A stretch of 64,000 nucleotides of DNA from Paucibacter sp. KCTC 42545 (lineage in GTDB: Bacteria > Pseudomonadota > Gammaproteobacteria > Burkholderiales > Burkholderiaceae_C). Where the stretch lies: contig NZ_CP013692.1 of assembly GCF_001477625.1 (NCBI RefSeq), forward strand, positions 2,666,001 through 2,730,000, read 5' to 3'. Below are positions 8,347-17,147 of this stretch, piece after piece. Position 1 is the stretch's first letter. Every line of letters starts with the position of its first letter. The notes under the pieces are model-generated. The model made no database searches. It was given only the letters and a program-made list of their open reading frames with translations, and was not told the origin of the DNA. Position numbers and translations under genes: made by a program.

Positions 8347-10584
8347 ATGCGCACTCGACTGATCACGCCCTTGCTCTTGCTGTGCTGGGCCATCGGTGCG
8401 GCGCAGGCAGTGCATGCGGCTGAAAGCCCCGTGCAAGATCAGGCGCAGGCTTCGGCCACGCCGCAGGGGCGGCCCAAGATCGCCCTGGTGCTGTCAGGTG
8501 GCGGCGCGCGAGGCCTGGCGCATATCGGCGTGCTGCGCGTGCTGCAGGAATTGCGGGTGCCGGTGGACTTGGTGGTGGGCACCAGCATGGGCGCCCTGGT
8601 GGGCGGCGCGTTTGCGTCCGGGCGCAGTGTCGAGGAGTTGGAAAACTTTGTCAGAAGCGCCGACTGGAACGCGATTCTTTCAGACCGCCCTCCCCGCCAG
8701 GATTTGAGCTACCGCCGCCGCGAGGACGATCAGATGCTGCCCTCGCGCCTGGAGTTCGGCCTGGGTCGCGATGGCGTCAGCCTGCCGCCCGCAGCGGCCG
8801 GCAATAGCGGGCTGGAGTTCGCGCTGGAGCGCCTGGTCAGCAGCCAATATGCCGACCTGAATGTACAAAACCTGCCCCTGCCTTTTGAGGCCCTGGCCAC
8901 CGATTTGTTGACCGGCGAGTTGGCCGACCTGAGCGGCACGCCGCTCTTCCTGGCCATGCGGGCCTCGATGGCGGTGCCTGGCTTTTTCTCTCCGGTGCGC
9001 ATCAAAGGCCGGCTGATGGTGGACGGCGGCCTGGTGCGCAATATGGGCGTGGAAAGCGCCCGCGCCAAGGGGGCCGACATCATCATCGCCGTCGATGTGG
9101 GCACGCCGCTGGCCGAAGAGAAAGAGCTGGGCAGCGCCCTGGGCGTGGCCAATCAAATGCTGTCCATCCTGACCACGCAGAACTCGGCCCGCTCGGCCCG
9201 AACCCTGCGGCCCGAGGATGTGTTGATCGACCCCGATCTGGCAGGCCTGGGCTTTTTGGACTTCACCCGTGGCGAGCAAGCCATCGCCACCGGCGCACGC
9301 GCCGCCCGTGCCGCGCAGGAGCGCTTAAACGTCTTCTCGCTCAGCCCGGAGGCCTATGCCCAGGTCGAGCAAGCGCGCCGCCGGCCGCCCGCCGTGACCC
9401 CTGCCGCCCTGCCCCTGGCCGATGTCACGATCAAGGGCAGCAAGCGCGTCAACCCCGAGGTGATCAAGGCCGAGTTGGAACTGCAGCCCGGTCAGCCGGC
9501 CAGCCAGGCCGCCATCAACCAGGCGACCGTGGAGCTCTACGGGCGCGGCGATTTTGAGCGCATCGACACCCAGGTGATTGATCGCGACGGCCAGCGCCAC
9601 ATCACCGTCAATGTCAGCGAAGCCGATTGGGCGCACAGCCGCCTGCGCCTGGGCCTGGAGCTGAGCAGCAATTTCGCCGACGACAACAGCTTCAAGGTGG
9701 TGGCCTTGCACAACCTCTCCTGGCTCAATGCCTGGGGTGGTGAGCTGCGTACCTTTGCCAGCATCGGCAGCGAACGCAAGCTGGCCAGCAGCTTTCACCA
9801 GCCACTGGGCCTGGGCTCGGACTGGTATGTCGAGCCGACCTTGAGCTTCACCGGCACGCCCTGGGACCTCTTTGTGGACGGCCAGCGCAAGGCCCGCTTC
9901 AACACCAGCACCAGCAGCGCCGAGCTGGCCCTGGGCCGCCGACTGGGCCGCTGGGGCGATGTGCAGTTGGGTGCCAGCCGCTTCCGTGGCGATGCGGTTC
10001 TGCAAGTGCCGCAAAGCCGAGGCGACACGCCGATTCAGCAAAGCGGCAGCAGCTACTCGTTGCGCTTGCGCGCAGACACCCTCGACTCGCTGACCTTCCC
10101 GACCCGCGGCGTGCTGCTGGACATCGGCGCCACACGCACCCAGCTCGCGGGCAGTCAGGTCCACAGCGATGCGATTGGCTTTCAAGGCTTGGCGGCCTTC
10201 CGGGCGGATGAATGGGCGGGTCATGTCTGGGCTGAATACTCACACGCCAACCTTGGTTCGGCCACCTCGTTGGGCGGCTTTTTGCGGCTCTCCGGCAGCC
10301 CGGCGAGTTCGGTGTCCAACCAGAATGTGGGCCTGCTGCGCTTCGTCACGGCGCGCCGCATCGGCGCGATGCCGGTAGGCCTGGGTGAAGCGGTGCGTGG
10401 CGGCTTCTCGGTAGAGCTGGGCGCGGCCGTGCAAGACGGTCAGCGCATCGAGCTTGCAGACTTCAAACTCGCCGGCAGCTTGTTCGTCGCGGTGGATACC
10501 CGCTTGGGCCCCTTCTATCTGGGCGCCGGCAGCACCAAGGGCGGCGAGAGCGCCTTCTACCTGTTCCTGGGGCCAAGCTGGTAG
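8347..10584 (+). CDS. Patatin-like phospholipase with POTRA and beta-barrel (PlpD-like, type Vd)
   Basis: Predicted outer-membrane lipase of the PlpD type: a secreted patatin domain fused to its own 16-strand-type barrel. After a signal peptide (LLLLCWAIGAAQAVHA) the patatin domain (about 35-320) has the oxyanion GGGARG, nucleophile GTSMG and catalytic Asp in VDGGLVRN. A POTRA-like segment (about 355-425, VTIKGSKRVNPEVIKAELEL) and an Omp85-type barrel follow, ending in an aromatic residue (FLGPSW). An ATG at 8311 is an alternative start; neither has a good ribosome site. Divergent from ispF. Confidence 0.88.
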   Translation: MRTRLITPLLLLCWAIGAAQAVHAAESPVQDQAQASATPQGRPKIALVLSGGGARGLAHIGVLRVLQELRVPVDLVVGTSMGALVGGAFASGRSVEELENFVRSADWNAILSDRPPRQDLSYRRREDDQMLPSRLEFGLGRDGVSLPPAAAGNSGLEFALERLVSSQYADLNVQNLPLPFEALATDLLTGELADLSGTPLFLAMRASMAVPGFFSPVRIKGRLMVDGGLVRNMGVESARAKGADIIIAVDVGTPLAEEKELGSALGVANQMLSILTTQNSARSARTLRPEDVLIDPDLAGLGFLDFTRGEQAIATGARAARAAQERLNVFSLSPEAYAQVEQARRRPPAVTPAALPLADVTIKGSKRVNPEVIKAELELQPGQPASQAAINQATVELYGRGDFERIDTQVIDRDGQRHITVNVSEADWAHSRLRLGLELSSNFADDNSFKVVALHNLSWLNAWGGELRTFASIGSERKLASSFHQPLGLGSDWYVEPTLSFTGTPWDLFVDGQRKARFNTSTSSAELALGRRLGRWGDVQLGASRFRGDAVLQVPQSRGDTPIQQSGSSYSLRLRADTLDSLTFPTRGVLLDIGATRTQLAGSQVHSDAIGFQGLAAFRADEWAGHVWAEYSHANLGSATSLGGFLRLSGSPASSVSNQNVGLLRFVTARRIGAMPVGLGEAVRGGFSVELGAAVQDGQRIELADFKLAGSLFVAVDTRLGPFYLGAGSTKGGESAFYLFLGPSW

Positions 10585-10617
10585 GTGCCGAGCTCAGGCT
10601 AAAGCTCAGGATAGAGC

Positions 10618-11355
10618 TCAGGTCTTGCGCCTGAGCGCCGTCAGGCCCTTGAACTCCCAGGAGCGAAAGCCCAGCATGAGCGTGAAGCCGTCGCGCTCGC
10701 GCAGCGGCAGGCGCTGGTCGTTTTGATGCAGCTTGGCCAGCTCGGCAGCCAGTTGGCGAATCTTTTGCACCAGGTCCATGGCGCTGGCGTCCGACAAGCG
10801 CGCATTCACACACAGCAAGGCCTCGCCGGCGCCATCGAAGCGCCCGGCGAAGTAGTCATCCACCACCGCCTGGCGGAAGAAATGCTGCACCGGCCCGTCC
10901 GGCAGCCAGCGAAAAGCCACCGACACCCGCATGCGAAAGCGATTGCCCGGCTTCAACTCAATCAGCGCCAGCCGGTCCAGCTTGACCAGATAGCCGATGC
11001 ATTCCGCCTCGCTGATGGCATAGGTCTCCACGATCTGCTCCAGGCTCCAATGGCCCAGGCAGCTGATCGCCACCAGCAGCAGCTTGGGGTCGGAAACCAG
11101 AGACTTCTCCTGCTCCAGCGTCAGGGTATCGGCGTGCGGCGTGTTGTCGGCCGCCTGGCGAAGTACATCTTCCATCGGCACGCCCACGGCCGCGCAGACC
11201 TGTGCCATCCGAGTCAGCGACATATCGCCTTGCGAAAACATGCGTTTGACGCTGGATTCGCTCAAGTCCAGCTTGGCGCCCAGGGCCTTGTAGGTCAGCC
11301 CGGCGGCGCGCATCTCGGCGCGCAAAACTTGCAGCAGTACTTCGGGCGAACTCAT
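10618..11355 (-). CDS. XRE-family helix-turn-helix regulator
   Basis: DNA-binding regulator with an N-terminal Cro/CI-type helix-turn-helix (about 5-62: LTYKALGAKLDLSESSVKRMFS, then DMSLTRMAQVCAAVGV). The C-terminal 150 residues contain a second helical, winged-helix-like stretch (SLEQIVETYAISEAECIGYLVKLDRLALI) and a sensor-like segment of unknown ligand. The start at 11355 follows GGAG at 8 bp. It is divergent from a small outer-membrane protein gene; the 257-bp intergenic region carries an inverted repeat that could be its operator. Confidence 0.85.
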   Translation of the reverse strand: MSSPEVLLQVLRAEMRAAGLTYKALGAKLDLSESSVKRMFSQGDMSLTRMAQVCAAVGVPMEDVLRQAADNTPHADTLTLEQEKSLVSDPKLLLVAISCLGHWSLEQIVETYAISEAECIGYLVKLDRLALIELKPGNRFRMRVSVAFRWLPDGPVQHFFRQAVVDDYFAGRFDGAGEALLCVNARLSDASAMDLVQKIRQLAAELAKLHQNDQRLPLRERDGFTLMLGFRSWEFKGLTALRRKT

Positions 11356-11459
11356 CGCTGACGCTCCTTCAATGACAGGGCTTCTTGGGTTCTCATGGTC
11401 TTGCCTCTTTCGCCGCCACGTCGGGCAAGGTAGCGAAAACTGCGCCTCTTCGCGGCGCA

Positions 11460-11477
11460 TTGTGCTGCCTGGCACAA
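11460..11477. promoter_or_regulatory. Inverted repeat, candidate operator of the XRE regulator
   Basis: TTGTGC and GCACAA form perfect 6-bp arms around a 6-bp spacer, roughly midway between the divergent regulator and outer-membrane protein genes. Dyads of this size are typical for dimeric HTH regulators. Assignment to this regulator is inference from location. Confidence 0.35.
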
Positions 11478-11612
11478 AGCATTGGCGCATGCGGCAAATT
11501 GCTTCAACACTGCGCCCGCTGTCACCTTCGCCAGCGCCGCTAAACCGGAGTGGCGCAGCCCCAGCGCGGGGCGCATCGCACGGCAGCCGCATCATCACTT
11601 CAGGAGTCTTCA

Positions 11613-12242
11613 ATGCCGAAAGTCACCGAACTCAAGCCCGCGCCCTCGGTCCATCTCTTAACGCCGCTGGCCTGGCTGGCTGTGGGCTTGGCCGCCAGTT
11701 GCGGCGCCGCCCAAGCGCAACCCAGCGTCAGCCGTGAATCCAGCAGCTATGTGGGCGGCAATATCGGCCTGATCAACAACTACCGCTTGGACTGCAATGA
11801 CGGCGCCACTTGCGAGCGCAATGGCAAGCTCAGCGGCAAGGTCTACATTGGCCACAGCGGCGAAATCCTGGGCGGCCTCGGTCTGGAGGCCATGGCCTTC
11901 AGCATCGGCAGCGCCAAGGGCAGCTTGCAGCGAGGCAGCGTCAACGAGGCCGGGTCTATCAAGCTAAGCGGCGTCGGGGCTTCGGTGGTGCGGCCTTGGG
12001 AGATGGGCGACTTTGGCGTCAAGGCTCGGCTGGGCGTTGGCTATGTGCGCGGCAGTGCCAGCTATGCGGCAGGCGGCACTCAAGCGCGCTGGAGCTTTCA
12101 GCCCTTGCTAGGCCTGGGCGGCAGCTATGCGCTCAGCAAGCAAATGACGCTCAACCTGGACTGGGATGCCTTTTCTGCCAGCTATGGCTCCGGCACCAGC
12201 CGCATGGGCATGTTGTCGGCCGGCATCAGCTTCAAATTCTGA
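11613..12242 (+). CDS. Small outer-membrane beta-barrel protein
   Basis: Predicted 8-stranded OmpA/opacity-like barrel. It has a signal peptide ending in AAQA (about residues 1-36), then alternating strands (SSYVGGNIGLINNYRLDC, KVYIGHSGEILGG, WSFQPLLGLGGSYAL) and a C-terminal aromatic residue after ISFKF, the barrel-assembly signature. The start at 11613 follows AGGAG at 8 bp. Two cysteines lie in the first extracellular-type loop. Likely controlled by the divergent XRE regulator. Confidence 0.82.
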   Translation: MPKVTELKPAPSVHLLTPLAWLAVGLAASCGAAQAQPSVSRESSSYVGGNIGLINNYRLDCNDGATCERNGKLSGKVYIGHSGEILGGLGLEAMAFSIGSAKGSLQRGSVNEAGSIKLSGVGASVVRPWEMGDFGVKARLGVGYVRGSASYAAGGTQARWSFQPLLGLGGSYALSKQMTLNLDWDAFSASYGSGTSRMGMLSAGISFKF

Positions 12243-12533
12243 GCCAACTGCGGCGCTGAACGCGCACCCGCTCGTTCGCTCGTTCGCTCGTTCGCTCGCC
12301 GATGAAGCGGACTACAGCTCAAAACGCTTGATCGCCTGCGGCACCCGAACGCAGGCAAAACGTAGGCCAACTTTGCGTTAGCTCAACAAGCGCCCGTGTA
12401 CCCCTAATTTGAATGAAGCGCGCCGGACGGTTTTCGCGTCTCATTGACCTGGTTTGACAACTCGCTCCACTCCCGGAGCCCCATCACCGGGCAGGTCGGG
12501 CTTGCCCAACATCAGCACAGGAGTTCAGTCATC
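12243..12533. other. Intergenic region upstream of PEP-CTERM gene
   Basis: 291 bp without a gene. It holds a short octamer tandem repeat near its start and presumably the promoter of the PEP-CTERM gene. No clear sigma-70 boxes or terminator could be assigned. Confidence 0.5.
12270..12298. repeat. Octamer tandem repeat (CTCGTTCG, about 3.5 copies)
   Basis: The unit CTCGTTCG occurs three times perfectly from 12271 to 12294 and then half again. It lies 28 bp after the stop of the outer-membrane protein gene, in non-coding DNA. A simple repeat of this type can vary in copy number by slippage. Confidence 0.85.
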
Positions 12534-13619
12534 ATGTCCAAAGATGTTCTTGTCTACCGTCCGCTCGCCCATGCCTTGGCATTGCTGGGAGCTTGCTCGG
12601 CCCTGAGCTTAGCGCCCATGGCGCAGGCCGCGCCCAATCTCGACTACAACGCTTACGCGCAGGTTTATGGATGGGTCAACACCAGTTTCACCAGCCCCGT
12701 GCTGGGGGATGGCAGTTTCAGCTTGAACGGCAAGTCCGACTATAAGAACAACTGGAAAGGCTCCGGCAATCTCAGCACCGGGGTGGCCGATGCCACCTTC
12801 ACCATCGCAACTGGCCCGGGCGGCTTGGATCCCGTTTACGACATCGTCACCAGCGCCGGCAAGTACGGCATGGGCTATACCGGCCAAGCCGAATCTGCAG
12901 GCCTGAGCCTGCACACCAAAGTCAGCTCGCATCTCGAGGACAACACCGGCGCCCTGGTCCAGGGCAACCCCGTTGACCTCAGAAGCAACCTCACTGCCTA
13001 TGCCCAGGCCAATTGGAGCCAACAATTTTTCATTGCTGCCACGGCGGCCCGCCCCACCGGCAGCTATGGTGCCATCCTGGTCTCGGCCAAGCTGGACGGC
13101 AACTTCCCGTCCCTTTCTGACCCCAGCGTCTACAACAGCGCCTGGGCGAATATGCAGATTGGCAGCACCTTCACCGACACGGCCGGGGTGAATTACACGA
13201 GCAATTTCGAGATCTACACCTCGTCCTCCGACCCCAACTGGACCGGCGCTAAGACTGTCTACAAAAAGCTCTTGTTTCAGTACGGCACGGTCTTCAATCT
13301 GAATGCCTACCAATACACTGGCGTCGGCAGCAACGGTAGCGCTGACTTCTTCAATACCGGCCGCATCAGCTCGATCGAACTGCCCTTCGGCGCCACCCTG
13401 GAGTCTGGCGCCCAGCAAGCTGGCTTAGGCAGCCTCGCGGCGCTTTACGGCACCGTGACCAACTCCGCCACGGTGGATGACATCAATACCAACTGGGACT
13501 TTGGCAACAACGGCGGCGGCTTCAACCCGCCGGTGCCGGAGCCGGCCAGTTCTGCCCTGCTGCTCGCAGGTCTGGGCGTGCTGGGCTTGCTGGCCAAACG
13601 GCAGCGGCGCCAGCGCTGA
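12534..13619 (+). CDS. PEP-CTERM sorting-domain protein
   Basis: Secreted protein handled by the exosortase/PEP-CTERM system. After a signal peptide (LALLGACSALSLAPMAQA) comes a roughly 300-residue beta-rich body rich in Asn, Ser and Gly with no recognised catalytic motif. The C-terminus has the sorting signal: VPEPASS, a hydrophobic helix (ALLLAGLGVLGLLA) and a basic tail (KRQRRQR). The start at 12534 follows AGGAG at 10 bp. A role in exopolysaccharide or biofilm matrix is known for the class; the specific function is unknown. Confidence 0.88.
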   Translation: MSKDVLVYRPLAHALALLGACSALSLAPMAQAAPNLDYNAYAQVYGWVNTSFTSPVLGDGSFSLNGKSDYKNNWKGSGNLSTGVADATFTIATGPGGLDPVYDIVTSAGKYGMGYTGQAESAGLSLHTKVSSHLEDNTGALVQGNPVDLRSNLTAYAQANWSQQFFIAATAARPTGSYGAILVSAKLDGNFPSLSDPSVYNSAWANMQIGSTFTDTAGVNYTSNFEIYTSSSDPNWTGAKTVYKKLLFQYGTVFNLNAYQYTGVGSNGSADFFNTGRISSIELPFGATLESGAQQAGLGSLAALYGTVTNSATVDDINTNWDFGNNGGGFNPPVPEPASSALLLAGLGVLGLLAKRQRRQR

Positions 13620-13643
13620 ACTCAGCTAAGGAGTTGAGTCCTA

Positions 13644-13680
13644 AAGCCGGCGCATTGATGCACACCGTCAGCGCCGGCTT
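13644..13680. terminator. Hairpin between convergent PEP-CTERM and ispD genes
   Basis: Perfect 10-bp stem AAGCCGGCGC / GCGCCGGCTT with a 17-base loop, placed exactly between the two convergent stops. The right arm touches the ispD stop codon. There is no long T-run, so it may act as a bidirectional mRNA end rather than a strong intrinsic terminator. Confidence 0.6.
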
Positions 13681-14402
13681 CACCTGCGACTCTTGAGCAA
13701 GGCCTCGGCCATCGCGAAGTCAGCCGGCCAAGTGACCTTGAAATTCTCCATCGGGCTCTCCACCAGCAAGGGTTGATGGCCCAAGGCCTCGATGGCGCTG
13801 GCCTCGTCGGTGATGCCCTCATTCAAGCTCGCCAAGGCCGGCCGCAGCAGGCCCAGGCGAAACATCTGTGGCGTCTGTGCGGCCCACTTTTCACGCCGGT
13901 CCACGGTGGCAGTGACGCGGCCTTGCGCCGAAGCTTTCAGCGTGTCTGCCAGCGGCAGCGCCAGCAGGCCGCCGACTTCGTCGTCCCAGCAAGCGGCGAT
14001 CAAACGCTCCGCCCATTCCGGCCGCAAGAGGCAGCGCGCCGCATCGTGCACCAGCACCCAGTCGTGTGGCTGAGCACCGCGCGCCAGCAACTCGTTCAGG
14101 CCATTGGCGACGGTTTCGGCGCGGGTCTCGCCGCCCACCCTTGCCACCCAAGCGCGCTCGCCTGCGAACACAGGCACCGCCGACTCAAACTGATCATCCT
14201 GCGGCGACAGCACCACCAAGGTGGCGGCCAGTTGCGGCACCTGCGCCAGCGCGGCCAGGGTGTGGGCCATCATGGCCTGACCGGCCAGCGGCACATATTG
14301 TTTGGGGATGGTGGCTCCTGAACGGGCGCCGACACCGGCGGCGGGAACCAGGGCATAACACTGGGGCTGCAGGCCCATGGCATATGAAGTCATGGCGGGC
14401 AT
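13680..14402 (-). CDS. ispD: 2-C-methyl-D-erythritol 4-phosphate cytidylyltransferase
   Basis: MEP-pathway enzyme joining CTP and MEP to CDP-ME. It has the nucleotide-binding loop VPAAGVGARSGATIPKQY, the VHDAARCLLRPE motif, the ADTLK motif and TPQMFRLGLL, and ends in the ITDEASAIEALG and NFKVTWPADFAMAEALL blocks. Start is uncertain between ATGs at 14402, 14393 and 14378, none with a strong ribosome site. Its usual partner ispF is 5.5 kb downstream on the same strand, and mfd, usually its divergent neighbour, starts 7.5 kb away. Confidence 0.94.
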   Translation of the reverse strand: MPAMTSYAMGLQPQCYALVPAAGVGARSGATIPKQYVPLAGQAMMAHTLAALAQVPQLAATLVVLSPQDDQFESAVPVFAGERAWVARVGGETRAETVANGLNELLARGAQPHDWVLVHDAARCLLRPEWAERLIAACWDDEVGGLLALPLADTLKASAQGRVTATVDRREKWAAQTPQMFRLGLLRPALASLNEGITDEASAIEALGHQPLLVESPMENFKVTWPADFAMAEALLKSRR

Positions 14403-14443
14403 TTTAGGTGGCGCGCTAGTGCCAAGGCCTGCGCGTCACCGCC

Positions 14444-15388
14444 TCACATCAGGCAATAGTTCTGCGGCAGCAAAGGCTCAGGCAGCTCGGTCTCACCCAG
14501 CGCCGCGCGCATATCGATCTCGATGGCGCGGCAGATCGCATCCAGCGGCAAGTCATTGGGCAGCAGGCCAAAAGGCTCTTCGATCTCGTCACCCAGCGCG
14601 TCCAGGCCAAAGAAGGTGTAGGCCACGATGGCCACCACAAATGGCGTCATGAAGCCGATGCTGTCCACCAAGCCAAAGGGCAGCAAAAAGCAATAGAGGT
14701 AAGCCGTGCGGTGCAAGAGCAAGGTGTAGGAAAAGGGCAAGGGCGAACTCTTGATGCGCTCGCAAGAGGCAGCGGCCGCGGTGATGGCGGACAGGGTGTT
14801 GTCGATTTGGGCCGTCAGCACGGAATCGATACGCCCCTCCCTGCGGCACTGCTGCAGGTCGGCGCCCATGTTCATCATCAGGCTTGCCGCCTTGTTGGGC
14901 GCGCTTGCCAGGGCCTGCCATTCCTGAGGCTGCAACCAGGCTTGCACTTCGCCCTGCACGTCGGGCGTACCGCGCAGTTGGTGCTTCAAGGCCTGGGCAT
15001 AGGCAATGCTGCGCTGGATCATGCGCACGCGCACATCGTCGCGCCCCGTCGCAGCTTGCGAGGCCCGTTCCGCATCCACAAAGTTCAAGACCTGCCGGGC
15101 CAGATTGCGACTGCGCAGCAGCAACTCGCCCCAGAGCTTGCGCGCTTCCCAATAGCGGTCGTAAGCCGCGTTATTGCGAAAGCCCAAAAAGATCGCCAGT
15201 GGCAGGCCGATCAGGGTGAAGGGAATGGTGGTCAGCGTGATCTTGTGGCTGAACAAAATTCCATGCGAAAGTGTCACCGCCACCGCGATCAGCACGTTGA
15301 CGAACAGCACCGCGCGGATCTGGCGCAGCACCGAGCCACGCACGATCAGAAACAGGCGCAGGCCAGAGGGGCGGTCTCGAACAATCAT
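14444..15388 (-). CDS. Bestrophin-family ion channel (UPF0187)
   Basis: Predicted inner-membrane channel of the bacterial bestrophin family. The 314 residues contain hydrophobic segments at about 22-42, 50-70, 205-225 and 230-250, and the family pattern PFTLIGLPLAIFLGFRNNAAYDRYWEARKLWG. The C-terminal FGLLPNDLPLDAICRAIEIDMRAALGE is also typical of the group. Known bacterial homologues are pentameric, cation- or anion-conducting; ion choice cannot be read here. Downstream of the CoA-transferase gene on the same strand, 26 bp apart. Confidence 0.88.
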   Translation of the reverse strand: MIVRDRPSGLRLFLIVRGSVLRQIRAVLFVNVLIAVAVTLSHGILFSHKITLTTIPFTLIGLPLAIFLGFRNNAAYDRYWEARKLWGELLLRSRNLARQVLNFVDAERASQAATGRDDVRVRMIQRSIAYAQALKHQLRGTPDVQGEVQAWLQPQEWQALASAPNKAASLMMNMGADLQQCRREGRIDSVLTAQIDNTLSAITAAAASCERIKSSPLPFSYTLLLHRTAYLYCFLLPFGLVDSIGFMTPFVVAIVAYTFFGLDALGDEIEEPFGLLPNDLPLDAICRAIEIDMRAALGETELPEPLLPQNYCLM

Positions 15389-15414
15389 TGCGGGTGGATT
15401 CTCAGCCCTGCCGC

Positions 15415-16926
15415 TTACATGCGGCCTTCACGCAGATAGCGCGTATGCCAGCTGAAGGCTTCATCCAGCAAATGCGGGGTGTGCAGACCCGGCGCACCTA
15501 CGGCCGCGCGCCGCACATAGTCAAGCAGAGCGGGCTTGAAGTCGGGGTGCGCGCACTTCTCGATCACCACCTTGGCCCGCTCCTTGGGCGAGAGGCCGCG
15601 CAGATCGGCCAAGCCCTGCTCGGTGACGATGATCTGCACATCATGCTCGGTGTGATCCACATGCGAGACCATGGGCACGATGCAGGAAATGGCGCCGCCC
15701 TTGGCGACGGAAGGCGTCATGAAGATGGACATATAGGCATTGCGTGCGAAGTCGCCCGAGCCGCCAATGCCGTTCATGATGCTGCTGCCCATCACATGGG
15801 TGGAGTTGACGTTGCCGTAGATGTCGGCCTCGATCATGGCGTTCATCGCGATCAGGCCTAGGCGGCGAATGAGTTCGGGGTGATTGCTCATCTCCTGCGG
15901 GCGCAAGACGATGCGCTGGCGGAAGAATTCAATCTCGCGCTCAAACAAGGCCGCCGCATCGGGGCTCAGCGACAAGGCGGTGGCCGAGGCATAGGCCAAC
16001 TTGCCGGACTTGAGCATGCTCAGCATGCCGTCTTGCAAGACCTCAGTGAAGGCGGTCAGATTCTCAAAGGGGCCTTTTTCTAAGCCGGCCAGCACCGCAT
16101 TGGCGATATTGCCCACGCCGGACTGCAAGGGCAGCAAGTCAGGCGTCAAACGGCCCAGCTTCACCTCGTTCTGCAAGAACTCGATGATGTGGCCGGCAAT
16201 CGCGTTGGACACCTCATCCGGCTCAGCGAAAACCGAGTTGCGATCGGGCTGATGCGTTTCCACCACTGCAATCACCTTGCTCAAATCGCAATGCAGATAA
16301 GGCTCACCGATATGGTCGCCCACCTGCACCAAGGGAATCGGCACGCGCTTGGGTGGCAGTTGGGTGCCGTAGTAGATGTCGTGCATGCCCTCCAGCCCGG
16401 CGTTTTGCAGGCTATTGACTTCCAGGATGATCTTGTCGGCCTGGTCAAGCCAGGTTTTGTTATTACCGATCGAGGTCGACGGCACCAAGCGGCCGTCAGG
16501 CAGGATGCCCGCCACCTCAATCACCGCCACATCCAGCTTGCCCAGGAAGCCGAACCACACATACTGGGCCACATGGCTGAGGTGGATATCGGTGTACTCC
16601 ATCTGCCCGGCGTTGATCAGCTTGCGGCTGGTCGGGTCAGACTGATAGGGCAGGCGCATTTCCACACCGTTGACGCGAGCCAGGGCGCCGTCGAGCTCGG
16701 GCGCGGTGGAGGCACCGGTCCACAGGCCGATGCGGAAGGGCCGGCCTGCCGCATTCTCGCTGGCGATGCGCGCGGCCAGTGCCTGCGGGATGACCTTGGG
16801 GTAGCCGGCGCCGGTAAAGCCGCTCATGCCGACATTGGCCCCCGCGGGGATCAGGGCAGCCGCTTCTTCGGCCGACATCAGCCGCTGACGCAGGCTGTCG
16901 TTTTGCACACGGTTCAAATCAAGCAT
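15415..16926 (-). CDS. Acetyl-CoA hydrolase / succinyl-CoA:acetate CoA-transferase family
   Basis: Cytosolic CoA-transferase moving CoA between acetate and succinate-type acids. About 503 residues, with MSGFTGAGYPKVIPQALA near the N-terminus, LQSGVGNIANAVLAGL and a C-terminal NVNSTHVMGSSIMNGIGGSG / NAYMSIFMTPS block that is characteristic of the AarC/Cat1 group. The ATG at 16926 fits the family N-terminus better than an upstream start at 16956. Whether it is a hydrolase or a transferase cannot be decided from motifs alone, though the GxGNIAN context favours transferase. Confidence 0.9.
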   Translation of the reverse strand: MLDLNRVQNDSLRQRLMSAEEAAALIPAGANVGMSGFTGAGYPKVIPQALAARIASENAAGRPFRIGLWTGASTAPELDGALARVNGVEMRLPYQSDPTSRKLINAGQMEYTDIHLSHVAQYVWFGFLGKLDVAVIEVAGILPDGRLVPSTSIGNNKTWLDQADKIILEVNSLQNAGLEGMHDIYYGTQLPPKRVPIPLVQVGDHIGEPYLHCDLSKVIAVVETHQPDRNSVFAEPDEVSNAIAGHIIEFLQNEVKLGRLTPDLLPLQSGVGNIANAVLAGLEKGPFENLTAFTEVLQDGMLSMLKSGKLAYASATALSLSPDAAALFEREIEFFRQRIVLRPQEMSNHPELIRRLGLIAMNAMIEADIYGNVNSTHVMGSSIMNGIGGSGDFARNAYMSIFMTPSVAKGGAISCIVPMVSHVDHTEHDVQIIVTEQGLADLRGLSPKERAKVVIEKCAHPDFKPALLDYVRRAAVGAPGLHTPHLLDEAFSWHTRYLREGRM

Positions 16927-17147
16927 CGGTGAGAATCCAGCACTTTCAAAAAACAATCGAAGAACAACTCGACCAAGTCAGAAGAAGTTCCACAGTACGG
17001 CTGCCCGACAGCTTAGCCGAAGAATCGGCATCAATCAGGGTTTATACCGATCACTCGCCCGTCGACTGAGACAATGGCCACGCTTATTGGCAGACTTTTT
17101 CGCCCCTGCTGATCCGCCCTCCCCCCAAAGTTCCCTGCCACCACAAG

